A stretch of 35,313 nucleotides of DNA from an uncultured Bacteroidales bacterium (GTDB lineage Bacteria; Bacteroidota; Bacteroidia; Bacteroidales; Bacteroidaceae), in assembly GCA_902779875.1 (NCBI GenBank), contig CACZCX010000015.1, forward strand, positions 1 to 35,313. Reading direction: 5' to 3'. Below the pieces are notes generated by a model. It did not search any database. It saw only the letters and a program-made list of their open reading frames with translations, and was not told the DNA's origin. Numbering within the stretch: the first letter of the stretch is position 1; every line of letters begins with the position of its first letter. This document shows, piece by piece, positions 13,462 to 23,091 of the stretch. A program made the translations under genes and the position numbers.

Positions 13462-16161
13462 ATGAATACCTTCCTGTTTGCGCAACCTGTGATATCGGGC
13501 TTTTTAGGATATCAGTTCAAGGTTGCGCTGATTCTTGCGAGCTTTTATCTGTTCTACCGTTTGCTCATGAGCAAGGAAACCTTCCACAGACTGAACCGTT
13601 TCCTTCTCATGGGTATGCAGATAGCATCTTTTATCCTTCCTTTCTGCGTGTTCACCATTCACCGCACTCCTTCTTTGGAGAGTCTGGGTGAGCTTATGGC
13701 CGGTCATGCGGAGATTGCCGATGAGCCGACGGTTCCCGTTACTCCGATGTATGAATTGCCGCAGTTTTCCATATCCTCAATCGGAACGGAATCGGAACAG
13801 CCCTCAATAAGGACGGAATCGGAACAGTACCGGACGGATGTCCTGGCCGATGTGGAGAATGGCTATTATGGCCGATACTCGCCGGATGTTCCTTTCAGCT
13901 GGTGGCTGGTGGTCATGGTTGTATGGGCGATAGGTTTTACTGTCCACTTTTTACGGACCATTCTCTCAATGGTGAATGTAAAACAACTTTTAAAGTTGCC
14001 TCATGACCTGTTGGATATATCCGGTTGCCACATTTACGTCATGGATGTGAATGTATCCCCTTTCAGCTGGAGGAACAAGGTGGTAATATCAAGAAAGGAC
14101 TATGAGTCTTCCAGCAGTAGGGCAATCCTGGATCACGAGATGGCTCATGTACGCCTGGGGCATTCAAGTGACCTTATCATTACAGACCTGCTCTCGTCAT
14201 TCCAGTGGTTCAACCCCGTAACTGCTTTCATAAGAAAGGACCTGCAGGACGTTCACGAGTTCCAGGCCGATGGGCGCGTAATCATGGACGGCATAGACGC
14301 CAAACAGTATCAGTATATGCTGCTGTGCAAGATAGCCTCCATGAGCGGATTCAGCGTAGCCAACCATTTCAAGAAACAGAACCTCTCAAGCAGGATAAGC
14401 ATGATGAACAGGAAGGACTCCAGACCGCTCAGATGTTTCAAGGCGCTGTTTGTTCCTGTTGTAGCTTTGGTAACCGTTTCGTCGCTGGCTATAACCGTAT
14501 ATGACAAGACACCGGCGGGAGGAAGGAAAGACGGCAGGAACGTGGATTTCCTTAAGGATTCGATGGAGGTCTATGACAAGAGATACGGTCAGGGTAAGTT
14601 CAACATCATGCCTTGGGAACACAGCGGAATCTGGCTGCTGAACGAACGATGCGCCAAGGTCGTTACAGCCGATCAGGTGGACAGCGTGATGGAAATCAGC
14701 AAGGTGACCGATTATCTGCTTGACTACAAGGGATGCGAGACCCATCGTATAACCATAGTGCTCTCGAATCTTGAAGGAGACATGACAAATCATGGACTGG
14801 AGATAGCCCGTCCTCTGGTAGAGAGTCTCAAAGATGTGGGAATATATGCTATCGTAGTCAAGACCGATGAAGACTTCAGGCGGGCCGACCATTCGACATA
14901 CAGGTACGGCCGCATCTATACCGGGCGATTCGGCAGATACGAACTGGATTACAACGGACTTCTGGTCAAGGGATCGGCCGATGAACTTACAGAATGGTTA
15001 GGCGTACTGGATATTGAATATCTGGCATTCTTTCCCAGTAAGACCATGCCCTGGTCCGATGCCTCAAAGATGATGAAACCGGTCTATGAAAAGGGCGGAC
15101 GTACATTCTCCATATGTATACCCGAGATAGTGCAGGAACAGTCCCGTTTAGCCCGTCTTCTGGCTTTAAGCATGGATAAAGGTCAGCAGAGCAGGATCAA
15201 CAAGCAGACAGGCTTTTACAGGATAACGGTCCTGCCCGTGAAACGGAATCTGGATAAAGAATTCGCAGGAAAGACCGTCATGGAGGTTGAAAAGAGCCTG
15301 AAAGCGGAATACATTGACAATTACGAGAAGAGAGCCGTTTATACTTTTATAAACCCTGAGGTCAAGCATGGCAGAGAGTACTATAAGATATATTTCTGTG
15401 ATGATGCCCTTGTCCTGGTCAGGAGGGTTCAGTTGGGTCGTGACAACTGGATCAAGGCCGGTGGTGATGAAGACAGTTACATTGCCGTCATAGCCGACGG
15501 AAAGGAATACCGTATGGTAGCCAATAACGGACTTCAGGACTTTGGGGATTACGAGTACCATGACGAGTACGGTTATGCCAACGGTTCATATTTTTGGTGC
15601 CCGGAATCCGGAGAAATCTATACTGCAATGGTATTCGAGCCTGTTCCTCTTGATGTAAAGGGTCTTGACGTGGTAAGTGTTTCGAAAGAGAACAATACCT
15701 CATCCTATATCTCAAGAGGCGTTAGGACCTCGATTGACAGGGATTTCCTCAAAGACACCAGGATCGTGAATGTAAAGGGTGAGACTCTCATGGACCTCGA
15801 GGGAACCTTTCCCGGAAATACAGGTCAGGTGGAGCATATAGAGATAGCACCTACGGAGATGAGAGTATTCCTTTCCCTGAGAATCAATGCGGCTCATGAT
15901 TACCCGGCTTCTATCGGAAGTGACCTGGCGTTTACGCTTAATGACGGCACTAAACTGGGATTGCTCAGGTCTGATAAGCCGCTTGACAAGGATTTCAGCC
16001 GTGGAGGAGACTTAGTCAAAACCGATATCGAGCTGATATATCCTGTGCCCGATAATCTTGAAAAACTGCTGAAAGACAGCGTGAGCGGCGTTACCCCCAG
16101 ACTGTCGGGAACGGTTTGCCACAGTCCGTTTAGTCTTGACCTGCTGGTTTCGGAAATTTGA
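13462..16161 (+). CDS. M56 (BlaR1/MecR1-like) sensor protease with a large novel C-terminal region
   Basis: An 899-residue membrane protein. Membrane spans are at about residues 17-35, 48-66, 146-166 and 326-346. The cytoplasmic zinc protease between spans 3 and 4 has the HExxH motif H225-E-M-A-H229 and a downstream acidic ligand in H265-E266-F-Q-A-D. In BlaR1-type systems this domain leads to cleavage of the BlaI repressor when the outside domain is engaged. Here the outside part, about 550 residues after residue 347, shows no penicillin-binding SxxK/KTG layout. It contains a region around residues 620-740 (with WCPESGE and F-x-P-V-P) that resembles domains of unknown function in Bacteroidales lipoproteins. 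Residues 106-123 hold a 9-residue tandem repeat (SIGTESEQP, SIRTESEQY). The ligand is unknown. It is in an operon with the repressor. Confidence 0.85.
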   Translation: MNTFLFAQPVISGFLGYQFKVALILASFYLFYRLLMSKETFHRLNRFLLMGMQIASFILPFCVFTIHRTPSLESLGELMAGHAEIADEPTVPVTPMYELPQFSISSIGTESEQPSIRTESEQYRTDVLADVENGYYGRYSPDVPFSWWLVVMVVWAIGFTVHFLRTILSMVNVKQLLKLPHDLLDISGCHIYVMDVNVSPFSWRNKVVISRKDYESSSSRAILDHEMAHVRLGHSSDLIITDLLSSFQWFNPVTAFIRKDLQDVHEFQADGRVIMDGIDAKQYQYMLLCKIASMSGFSVANHFKKQNLSSRISMMNRKDSRPLRCFKALFVPVVALVTVSSLAITVYDKTPAGGRKDGRNVDFLKDSMEVYDKRYGQGKFNIMPWEHSGIWLLNERCAKVVTADQVDSVMEISKVTDYLLDYKGCETHRITIVLSNLEGDMTNHGLEIARPLVESLKDVGIYAIVVKTDEDFRRADHSTYRYGRIYTGRFGRYELDYNGLLVKGSADELTEWLGVLDIEYLAFFPSKTMPWSDASKMMKPVYEKGGRTFSICIPEIVQEQSRLARLLALSMDKGQQSRINKQTGFYRITVLPVKRNLDKEFAGKTVMEVEKSLKAEYIDNYEKRAVYTFINPEVKHGREYYKIYFCDDALVLVRRVQLGRDNWIKAGGDEDSYIAVIADGKEYRMVANNGLQDFGDYEYHDEYGYANGSYFWCPESGEIYTAMVFEPVPLDVKGLDVVSVSKENNTSSYISRGVRTSIDRDFLKDTRIVNVKGETLMDLEGTFPGNTGQVEHIEIAPTEMRVFLSLRINAAHDYPASIGSDLAFTLNDGTKLGLLRSDKPLDKDFSRGGDLVKTDIELIYPVPDNLEKLLKDSVSGVTPRLSGTVCHSPFSLDLLVSEI

Positions 16162-16190
16162 TGATGCGTGCTTAAAAAACGCATTGGCTA

Positions 16191-16223
16191 ATTGGGAGTA
16201 CTGCGGTTAAATTCGTATCTTCG
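16191..16223 (+). promoter_or_regulatory. Probable promoter of the GNAT-parE-coaD-S41 operon
   Basis: TATCTTCG at 16216-16223 is the same -7 octamer as in the promoter at 548. ATTG at 16191-16194, 21 bases upstream, is an imperfect first box. The ATG at 16249 is 25 bases downstream. Confidence 0.5.
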
Positions 16224-16248
16224 CTGAATTGAAATCTTAAGGAAGACA

Positions 16249-17391
16249 ATGTCAGCTCAGGATATAACCGTCATACCAGTCAGGACGGCACGTCAGCTCC
16301 GCAGGTTCGCCCGGTTCAACGTGCAGCTCTATAAGAACCACCCTTATGCCGTTCCCGATCTGATAAGGGATACTATCAACACTTTCAGACCCTCACGCAA
16401 CGCAGCTTTTGTGTTCTGTGAGGCACAGCCTTTCATCGCTCTCAAGGACGGAAAGGTGGTGGGTCGTGTGGCTGCCATTATCAACACCAAGGCCAATGAG
16501 GTATGGAACGTTAAGACCGTAAGGTTCGGCTGGATAGATTTCATTGATGACATAGAGGTTTCCAAGGCTCTGCTTGACACAGTGGCGTCGTGGGGCAGGG
16601 AGCGTGGAATGGACCGCATAGAGGGACCGTTCGGCTTCACGGACTTTGACCCGGAGGGTATGCTCACCGACGGTTTTGACATGATAGGCACCATGGCCAC
16701 CATCTACAACTATCCCTACTATCCGGAGCATATGGCCAGACTGGGATTCGAACCATCGGCCAAGTGGGCGGAGCGTCAGGTCCCGTACCAGGGCGCGCCC
16801 GAGAAGATGAGCCGTCTCTCGCAGATAGTTCTGGACCGATACAACCTGCATGTAGCCAAGTTTGAACATAGCAAGAACACTGAGGCCAGGATCTATGCCA
16901 GGAAGCTTTTCCATCTCGTCAACGAGTCATTTGCACCCCTTTACGGCTATTCGGCTTTCTCCGACAGGCAGATAGAGGATTTTGCCCGCCGGTATGTGCC
17001 TCTGCTTGACAAGCGGCTGGCCGTATTCGTGCTTGACAAAAATGATGAGATGGTGGCAGGATGCCTCTCCATGTTCTCAATAGCCAAGGCGTTGCAGAAG
17101 GCCAAAGGCCGCCTGTTCCCGTTCGGATGGTGGCATATCATCAAGGCACTTAAGTGGAAACACCCCGATACACTTGAGATGCTCTTCGTTGCAGTGAAGC
17201 CCGAGTATCAGAATAAGGGAGTGAGCGCCATACCGTTCGCCAGGCTTACTGAGGCCGCTATCGGAGCAGGACTTACGATAGGAGAGACCAACCCGGAACT
17301 TGAGACCAATATCAAGGTCCAGTCCCAGTGGGAGTATTTCAAGGATGTGAGGATAGTGCGCCGCAGAGCGGTGTTCTTCAAGTCAATCTGA
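16249..17391 (+). CDS. GNAT-like N-acetyltransferase family protein
   Basis: A 380-residue soluble protein. Its C-terminal part includes LEMLFVAVKPEYQNKGVSAI, which fits the beta4 strand and acetyl-CoA pyrophosphate loop (Q/R-x-x-G-x-G/A type) of GNAT enzymes. The N-terminal half, with RRFARFNVQLYKNHPYAVPDL and the segment GPFGFTDFDPEGML, marks a conserved bacterial family related to YghO. The acceptor substrate is unknown. It has its own promoter and is followed by parE after 45 bases, so it probably leads that operon. No missing or odd residues are evident to me. Confidence 0.75.
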   Translation: MSAQDITVIPVRTARQLRRFARFNVQLYKNHPYAVPDLIRDTINTFRPSRNAAFVFCEAQPFIALKDGKVVGRVAAIINTKANEVWNVKTVRFGWIDFIDDIEVSKALLDTVASWGRERGMDRIEGPFGFTDFDPEGMLTDGFDMIGTMATIYNYPYYPEHMARLGFEPSAKWAERQVPYQGAPEKMSRLSQIVLDRYNLHVAKFEHSKNTEARIYARKLFHLVNESFAPLYGYSAFSDRQIEDFARRYVPLLDKRLAVFVLDKNDEMVAGCLSMFSIAKALQKAKGRLFPFGWWHIIKALKWKHPDTLEMLFVAVKPEYQNKGVSAIPFARLTEAAIGAGLTIGETNPELETNIKVQSQWEYFKDVRIVRRRAVFFKSI

Positions 17392-17436
17392 GCCCCGGGA
17401 TTTAATTATGGAGTGAAAACAGTATAATATAGATAT

Positions 17437-19395
17437 ATGGCAGAGACAGAGGAATTATTTGACCCCGCAGCGCCGCAGGTGCAGTACAATGAGGATAATA
17501 TCCGCCACATGGACGATATGGAGCATATCCGTACCCGTCCCGGTATGTATATCGGTAAACTGGGTGACGGCTCAGCTGCCGATGACGGAATCTATGTGCT
17601 GCTCAAGGAGATAATAGACAACAGCGTGGACGAGTTCCGCATGAATACAGGCAAGCGCGTGGAGATTGACCTGACCGATACCGGTAAGGTTGCCGTACGC
17701 GACTACGGACGCGGAATTCCTCAAGGTAAGCTGCTGGAGGCTGTAAGCATCCTGAATACCGGCGGTAAGTTTGACAGCAAGGCGTTCAAGAAGAGCGTGG
17801 GCCTGAACGGCGTGGGTCTGAAGGCTGTCAATGCGCTTAGCCTTCACTTTGAGGTGAGCAGCTGGCGTGACGGTCAGGTCCGCACCCTCAAGTTCGAGCG
17901 CGGCAAGCTCAAGTCCGATGTCACCCAACCCAGCGCCGAAGAGCACGGTACCAGCGTCGTGTTCGAGCCTGACGGACAGCTCTTTACAGGCTATCAGTTC
18001 CGCCCCGCCATCATAGAGACCATGCTCCGCAACTACTCCTACCTGAATACGGGACTGACCATCATATACAACGGACAGAGGTTCCTGTCACGTAACGGTC
18101 TGGAGGACCTGCTAGGCGAGCGCATGAGCGCCCAGAGCCTCTATCCCATAATACATCTTCAGGGACCGGATATAGAGATAGCATTTACACATACCAACCA
18201 GTACGGTGAGGAGTATTACTCATTCGTGAACGGTCAGTACACGTCACAGGGCGGTACGCATCAGAGCGCCTTCAAGGAGCATATTGCCCGTACCATCAAG
18301 GAGTTCTACGGCAAGAACTTCGAGTCAGGTGACGTGCGTAACGGACTGGTGGCTGCCATCGCCGTCAACGTGGAGGAACCGGTGTTCGAGAGCCAGACCA
18401 AGATCAAGCTGGGCTCCACCACCATGAGTCCTAACGGCGGACTGTCACTCAACAAGTTCGTGGGTGATTTCATCAAGAAGGAGGTCGATGACCTGCTGCA
18501 CAAGGAGCCCGAGATAGCCGATGTCATACTCAAGAAGATACTGGAGTCCGAGAAGGAGCGCAAGGAGATTGCCGGCATAACCAAGCAGGCACGCGAGCGC
18601 GCCAAGAAAGCCAACCTGCACAACCGCAAACTGGCTGACTGCCGCATACATCTCAATGATACCCGTGGCGACCGTCAGGAGGAGAGCTGCATATTCATAA
18701 CCGAGGGTGACTCTGCGAGCGGCTCCATCACCAAGAGCCGTGACGTGAACACCCAGGCTGTGTTCAGCCTTCGCGGTAAGCCTCTGAACAGCTACGGCCT
18801 GACCAAGAAGGTGGTATATGAGAATGAGGAGTTCAACCTGCTGCAGGCTGCCCTCAACATAGAGGACGGACTGGATGACCTGCGTTACAACAAGATCATT
18901 GTGGCTACCGATGCCGATGTGGACGGTATGCACATACGTCTTCTTATGATAACCTTCTTCCTGCAGTTCTTCCCCGAGCTGATAAGGAAGGGACACGTAT
19001 ATATTCTCCAGACTCCGCTGTTTCGCGTACGCAACAAACGCAAGAAGAAAAAAGGTCCCGCCGGCCATGTGGACGGTGTGGTTACCGAGAAGGGAGAATT
19101 CGAGACCATATACTGCTACACTGAGGAGGAACGCCGTCAGGCCATAGAGAAACTCTCTCCCAATCCCGAGATCACGCGATTCAAGGGACTTGGTGAGATA
19201 TCGCCCGACGAGTTCAAGAACTTTATCGGCCCTGACATGCGTCTGGAGCTGGTGACCCTGCAGAAAACCGATGCCGTTGATGACCTGCTCTCATTCTATA
19301 TGGGCAAGAACACCATGGAGCGTCAGAACTTTATCATTGACAACCTAGTAGTCGAGGAGGATATTGTCGATGAGGATGAAGGTGAGAAATTCTAA
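17437..19395 (+). CDS. parE: DNA topoisomerase IV subunit B
   Basis: A 652-residue GHKL ATPase / Toprim subunit that with ParC decatenates daughter chromosomes. The ATP site shows [10 protein letters not shown] (residues 58-67), DYGRGIP and [13 protein letters not shown]. The Toprim motifs are [15 protein letters not shown] and DADVDGMHI. The phrase RGKPLNSYG and the compact length fit ParE more than GyrB, which is usually about the same length but has a different Toprim context, so paralogue choice also rests on the neighbouring coaD and S41 peptidase genes, a usual Bacteroidales order. The C-terminal tail is very acidic. coaD follows after 12 bases. Confidence 0.9.
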   Translation: MAETEELFDPAAPQVQYNEDNIRHMDDMEHIRTRPGMYIGKLGDGSAADDGIYVLLKEIIDNSVDEFRMNTGKRVEIDLTDTGKVAVRDYGRGIPQGKLLEAVSILNTGGKFDSKAFKKSVGLNGVGLKAVNALSLHFEVSSWRDGQVRTLKFERGKLKSDVTQPSAEEHGTSVVFEPDGQLFTGYQFRPAIIETMLRNYSYLNTGLTIIYNGQRFLSRNGLEDLLGERMSAQSLYPIIHLQGPDIEIAFTHTNQYGEEYYSFVNGQYTSQGGTHQSAFKEHIARTIKEFYGKNFESGDVRNGLVAAIAVNVEEPVFESQTKIKLGSTTMSPNGGLSLNKFVGDFIKKEVDDLLHKEPEIADVILKKILESEKERKEIAGITKQARERAKKANLHNRKLADCRIHLNDTRGDRQEESCIFITEGDSASGSITKSRDVNTQAVFSLRGKPLNSYGLTKKVVYENEEFNLLQAALNIEDGLDDLRYNKIIVATDADVDGMHIRLLMITFFLQFFPELIRKGHVYILQTPLFRVRNKRKKKKGPAGHVDGVVTEKGEFETIYCYTEEERRQAIEKLSPNPEITRFKGLGEISPDEFKNFIGPDMRLELVTLQKTDAVDDLLSFYMGKNTMERQNFIIDNLVVEEDIVDEDEGEKF

Positions 19396-19407
19396 AACCG
19401 GAACGTT

Positions 19408-19863
19408 ATGAAACTGCTGTTTCCCGGATCGTTCGATCCATTCACGACAGGTCACGCCGACCTTGTGGAGCGCGTGCTCCGCATGGGATGCGACGTGGTG
19501 ATTGCCATCGGCATAAATGAGCGGAAAAAGCCTCTGTTCAGCTTGGAGCATCGCCTTGAAGCCATCAGGCAATACTACTCGGGTAATGACCGCGTGAGCG
19601 TGGTCAGTTACAGCGGACTTACTGTCGATGCAGTACGCAGCAACGGATGTGACGCCATACTTCGCGGTATCCGTTCGGTGTCGGACTATGATGAGGAACG
19701 TAATATGGCCGATGTGAACCGCACCATAGAGAATGTGGAGACCGTACTGCTGGTGGCCGACCCGTCGGTACAGCATGTGAGCAGCAGTCTGGTACGTGAG
19801 CTTATGTCTTTCGGCCGTGATGCCGGAAATATGATGATAGAACCATTCAAGAAGTTTATCTGA
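19408..19863 (+). CDS. coaD: Pantetheine-phosphate adenylyltransferase
   Basis: A 151-residue nucleotidyltransferase catalysing the fourth step of coenzyme A synthesis (4'-phosphopantetheine plus ATP to dephospho-CoA). The T-x-G-H nucleotide motif is Thr13-Thr-Gly-His16 in FPGSFDPFTTGH, RGIRSVSDYDEE is the substrate-binding segment, and VSSSLVREL is the C-terminal ATP loop. Length and motifs are complete. It sits 12 bases after parE and 6 bases before the peptidase gene, so all three are co-transcribed. Confidence 0.96.
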   Translation: MKLLFPGSFDPFTTGHADLVERVLRMGCDVVIAIGINERKKPLFSLEHRLEAIRQYYSGNDRVSVVSYSGLTVDAVRSNGCDAILRGIRSVSDYDEERNMADVNRTIENVETVLLVADPSVQHVSSSLVRELMSFGRDAGNMMIEPFKKFI

Positions 19864-19869
19864 CCAGTT

Positions 19870-21480
19870 ATGAAAAGCCTGAAACTTATAATAGGGGCAC
19901 TCCTGCTTCCTTTGGCTGTCCTTGCACAGCCGGGTCGTGCAGTTCCCGGTGCGGGGATGATGCAGCGTCAGCCCCAGGCTACGGCCATAGACGCCGAGCT
20001 GCAGAAACTGCTGGTGGCCGAGAGCGCCATCTCCAATCTCTACGTAGAGGATGTGGATGAGAAAAAGATAGTGGAGCAGGCCATCAAGGGCATGCTTGAG
20101 GAACTGGATCCTCACTCGACCTACCTCACTGCCCAGGAGAATGACAAATCCAACGAGACCCTGATGGGCTCGTTCGAGGGTATCGGAGTCCAGTTCAATA
20201 TGATTGATGACACCCTGTTCATAGTACAGCCTATACCTGACGGTCCGTCGGAGAAGGTGGGCATCATGGCCGGTGACCGTATTGTCACAGTCAACGATAC
20301 CGTCATTGCGGGTGTCAAGATGTCACAGGAGACCATCATGAAACGCCTGCGCGGTCCTAAGGGATCCAAGGTGAACCTAGGTGTGGAGCGCCGTGGCGTA
20401 AAGGACCTTATCCATTTCAAGGTAACACGTGACAAGATTCCCGTAAATACCGTCGATGCCGGTTACATGATACGGCCGGGTGTGGGTTACATCAAGATCT
20501 CGAGTTTCGGCATGACTACGGTTCAGGAGTTCGAGGAGAAACTGGGTGAGCTCAAGGCCAAGGGAGCCAAATCACTCATACTTGACCTGCAGGGCAACGG
20601 AGGCGGCCTTCTAATGGCTGCAGTCGGACTGGCCAACGAGTTCCTGAACCGTGACCAGATGGTCGTCTACACCGAGGGCAAGCGCTCTCCCAAGAGCGGC
20701 TATATGGCCGACGGTCACGGACGTTTCCGTGAAGGAAACCTCGTGGTGCTTATTGACGAGTATTCGGCATCGGCCAGCGAGATTGTATCGGGAGCCGTAC
20801 AGGACTGGGACCGTGCCACCATCGTAGGACGCCGCTCTTACGGCAAGGGACTGGTGCAGCGCCCCATCGAGTTCCATGACGGGTCGCTCATACGCCTGAC
20901 CATAGCCAAGTATTACACCCCTGTGGGCCGATGCATACAGAAGCCTTACGGAAAGGATGTGGATTACGGCGATGACATACTGGAGCGTCTCAACCACGGT
21001 GAGCTGACCAACAGGGACAGCATCCATTTCCCCGATTCACTCAAGTACAGCACTATCATAAAGCACCGTACCGTCTATGGCGGCGGCGGAATCATGCCCG
21101 ACATATTCGTTCCGCTCGATACCACCCGTACCAATCAGTACTACCGTGACCTCACGGCCAAGAGCGTGGTGCTCAATACCGCCACTCAGTATGCCGAGCG
21201 TAACCGCCGTATGATACAGCGCCGATACAGGACATTCGAGGCCTATAACGCCGGATTCGAGGTCGGTCCGGATGCGGTCAGGATGATGCTTGACAAGGCC
21301 AGGGATGCCGGCGTGGAGTTCAATGAGGAGCAGTACAGACATTGTGAGGGCATACTCAAGACCCAGCTCAAGGCTATGATTGCGCGTATGATCTGGGGCA
21401 TGAACGCCTATTATCAGGTGGTTCAGTCGCTTGACGAGATAGTCGTCAGGGCGGTCGAGTACATGGAGACGGGTCAGTAA
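19870..21480 (+). CDS. Periplasmic S41-family C-terminal processing peptidase
   Basis: A 536-residue CtpA/Prc-type serine protease with an N-terminal signal peptide (KSLKLIIGALLLPLAVLA, then QPG). The PDZ domain covers about residues 95-185 and contains GIGVQF and AGDRIVTVNDT. The protease core follows. By alignment with Prc spacing, the catalytic pair is Ser301 (EYSASASEIVSGA) and Lys326 (RRSYGKGLVQ), with Asp312 also conserved. Such enzymes cleave C-terminal tails of periplasmic proteins; the substrate here is unknown. A C-terminal helical region (about 430-536) follows the core. It ends the operon that starts at 16249. Confidence 0.92.
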   Translation: MKSLKLIIGALLLPLAVLAQPGRAVPGAGMMQRQPQATAIDAELQKLLVAESAISNLYVEDVDEKKIVEQAIKGMLEELDPHSTYLTAQENDKSNETLMGSFEGIGVQFNMIDDTLFIVQPIPDGPSEKVGIMAGDRIVTVNDTVIAGVKMSQETIMKRLRGPKGSKVNLGVERRGVKDLIHFKVTRDKIPVNTVDAGYMIRPGVGYIKISSFGMTTVQEFEEKLGELKAKGAKSLILDLQGNGGGLLMAAVGLANEFLNRDQMVVYTEGKRSPKSGYMADGHGRFREGNLVVLIDEYSASASEIVSGAVQDWDRATIVGRRSYGKGLVQRPIEFHDGSLIRLTIAKYYTPVGRCIQKPYGKDVDYGDDILERLNHGELTNRDSIHFPDSLKYSTIIKHRTVYGGGGIMPDIFVPLDTTRTNQYYRDLTAKSVVLNTATQYAERNRRMIQRRYRTFEAYNAGFEVGPDAVRMMLDKARDAGVEFNEEQYRHCEGILKTQLKAMIARMIWGMNAYYQVVQSLDEIVVRAVEYMETGQ

Positions 21481-21501
21481 GGCTTACATTATCAGGGCCC
21501 G

Positions 21502-21534
21502 TTTGTTCTTACAATTGTTTTTTTTGTAAGTTTG
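21502..21534 (+). promoter_or_regulatory. Promoter of the GPH transporter with an internal dyad
   Basis: TTTG at 21502-21505, 21 bases, TAAGTTTG at 21527-21534. A perfect 7-bp dyad, CTTACAA (21508-21514) and TTGTAAG (21524-21530), lies in the spacer and overlaps the -7 box. This is a possible operator site. The leader to ATG 21591 is about 50 bases. Confidence 0.6.
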
Positions 21535-21590
21535 TGGGCTGAAAAACTCGCATTAACCAATAATTATTAATCAATAGAAAGAATCATTTT

Positions 21591-22985
21591 ATGGCAAACG
21601 AAGTAAACAACGGTTATTTCAAACTGAGTTGGGGCCAGAGAATCGGTTTCGGTTCCGGTGACCTTGCCCAGAATCTAATTTTCCAGACAGTTGCATGTTT
21701 CCTGATGCTGTACCTGTGTACAGTACTCAAAATCAATCCCGGATTTGTAAGCGGACTGATCCTCGGAGTAAGACTCCTTGACTGTTTCTGGAGTCCTGTA
21801 GTCGGAAAATACATCGATAACCACAATCCCAAGCTCGGCAAATATCGTACATATCTGCTTTACGGCGGTATTCCTCTTACCGTTGCCGCTTGCTTCCTGA
21901 TGCTTCCTGCAGTAGCTACATGGGGTATGACATGGAAGATTGTCTATGCTACCGTCAGCTACACTCTGCTCAGCATGATCTACTCAGTAGTGAATATACC
22001 TTACGGCTCAATCATGGCCTCTATGACCCGTGACAACGATGAGGTTCTTATCCTCACCTCAACCCGTATGGTATGCGCCAATATCGGTCAGATTGTAGTT
22101 CAGGCCGGTTTCCCCATCGGTCTTGCAATGTGCGTAGGCATTGCCGTTGACTGGAACCAGGCTATATTCATGGCTATCGGTACAATTCCTGCCTTCATCA
22201 TCCTGCCTTTGCTTCCCGTTTTGAAGAAGCTGTTCGGTAAGAAGGGTCTTTATTATCTGCTTCTGTGCGTGGGCCTTGTAGGATTCATCACACTGTTCAT
22301 CATCGGTAAGTTCTTTGATGTTCAGAAGTGCAATGTAATCGTTCAGGGTGCTAAGGTTCTGACAGGTGTAGGCCTTCTGGTAGGTTCACTCATGTGGGCT
22401 CTGGTTCCTGAGGTAATCACCGATGCTGAGTATCGTACAGGTAACCGTCCTGCCGCTACAGTTAACGCTCTTGCAGGTGTAGCCTTCAAGGCCGGTTTCT
22501 CACTTGCAGGTTTCATTACTCCCTGGGTTATGGGTCTTATCGGATTCAACCTGGCCAGCGAGGAGTCTGCTCTGCCTACCGATCCCAAGGCATGGTTCAC
22601 TGTAACATGCATCTTTGCAGTAGTAGGTTTCGTCCTGCTGACACTCTGCTTCATGGGCAGTAAGGAGAACATCACCACCACTCCCGAGAAGCCTGTTTCA
22701 TTCAAGGAGATGTGGGAGGAGTTCAAGGCTAACAAGTGCCTGCAGCTGGTTCTGAGCATCTTTATCGTAGTGTTCCTGGCTTCATTCATCAGCGCTCCGG
22801 TAAATGCTTATTATACTCACATCAGTGATTATAATCCGACTGTACAGAATGCTATCCTTATATTCACAACCATCATTCCCGCCATCCTTCTGGTTATTGT
22901 AGGATATCTGGTATACAAGTATCCTCTTACCGATGAGAGACTTGACGAGATGAACAGGGAAATCGAGGCTAAGCACAAGAAGTAA
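21591..22985 (+). CDS. GPH-family (MFS-type) sugar:cation symporter
   Basis: A 464-residue inner-membrane protein with about 12 membrane spans. The N-terminal LSWGQRIGFGSGDLAQNLIF and the first-loop RLLDCFWSPVVGKYIDNHNPKLGKYRTYLLYG match the glycoside-pentoside-hexuronide:cation symporter family (MelB, XynP and YicJ relatives), with the characteristic Asp in span 2 and Lys/Arg after the loop. Substrate cannot be told from sequence: no sugar-processing gene is next to it. It stands alone between its own promoter and a terminator. Codon use leans towards a small set of codons (GTA, GTT, CCT, GGT), different from the surrounding genes and suggestive of high expression. Confidence 0.9.
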   Translation: MANEVNNGYFKLSWGQRIGFGSGDLAQNLIFQTVACFLMLYLCTVLKINPGFVSGLILGVRLLDCFWSPVVGKYIDNHNPKLGKYRTYLLYGGIPLTVAACFLMLPAVATWGMTWKIVYATVSYTLLSMIYSVVNIPYGSIMASMTRDNDEVLILTSTRMVCANIGQIVVQAGFPIGLAMCVGIAVDWNQAIFMAIGTIPAFIILPLLPVLKKLFGKKGLYYLLLCVGLVGFITLFIIGKFFDVQKCNVIVQGAKVLTGVGLLVGSLMWALVPEVITDAEYRTGNRPAATVNALAGVAFKAGFSLAGFITPWVMGLIGFNLASEESALPTDPKAWFTVTCIFAVVGFVLLTLCFMGSKENITTTPEKPVSFKEMWEEFKANKCLQLVLSIFIVVFLASFISAPVNAYYTHISDYNPTVQNAILIFTTIIPAILLVIVGYLVYKYPLTDERLDEMNREIEAKHKK

Positions 22986-23006
22986 TAATTATACTATTTA
23001 CACTCC

Positions 23007-23040
23007 AGAGCCGGTTCTGTGCAGAGCCGGCTCTTTTTTT
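23007..23040 (+). terminator. Terminator of the GPH transporter gene
   Basis: AGAGCCGG (23007-23014) pairs with CCGGCTCT (23027-23034) across a 12-base loop, followed by T through 23040. Confidence 0.88.
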
Positions 23041-23074
23041 ATAAAAATAGTGTTAATATTTACTTTGAGTTGTT

Positions 23075-23082
23075 TAACTTTG
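23075..23082 (+). promoter_or_regulatory. Probable -7 box before the propeller lipoprotein gene
   Basis: TAACTTTG is a perfect TANNTTTG box only 9 bases before ATG 23092. No TTTG is seen at the right distance upstream. If real, the transcript would be nearly leaderless. Confidence 0.4.
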
Positions 23083-23091
23083 CACTTTGAA

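Noticed and set aside
19345-20115. Open frame of 256 codons on the minus strand
   Set aside because: It is antisense to parE, coaD and the S41 gene, has no recognisable domain and a composition typical of a shadow frame.
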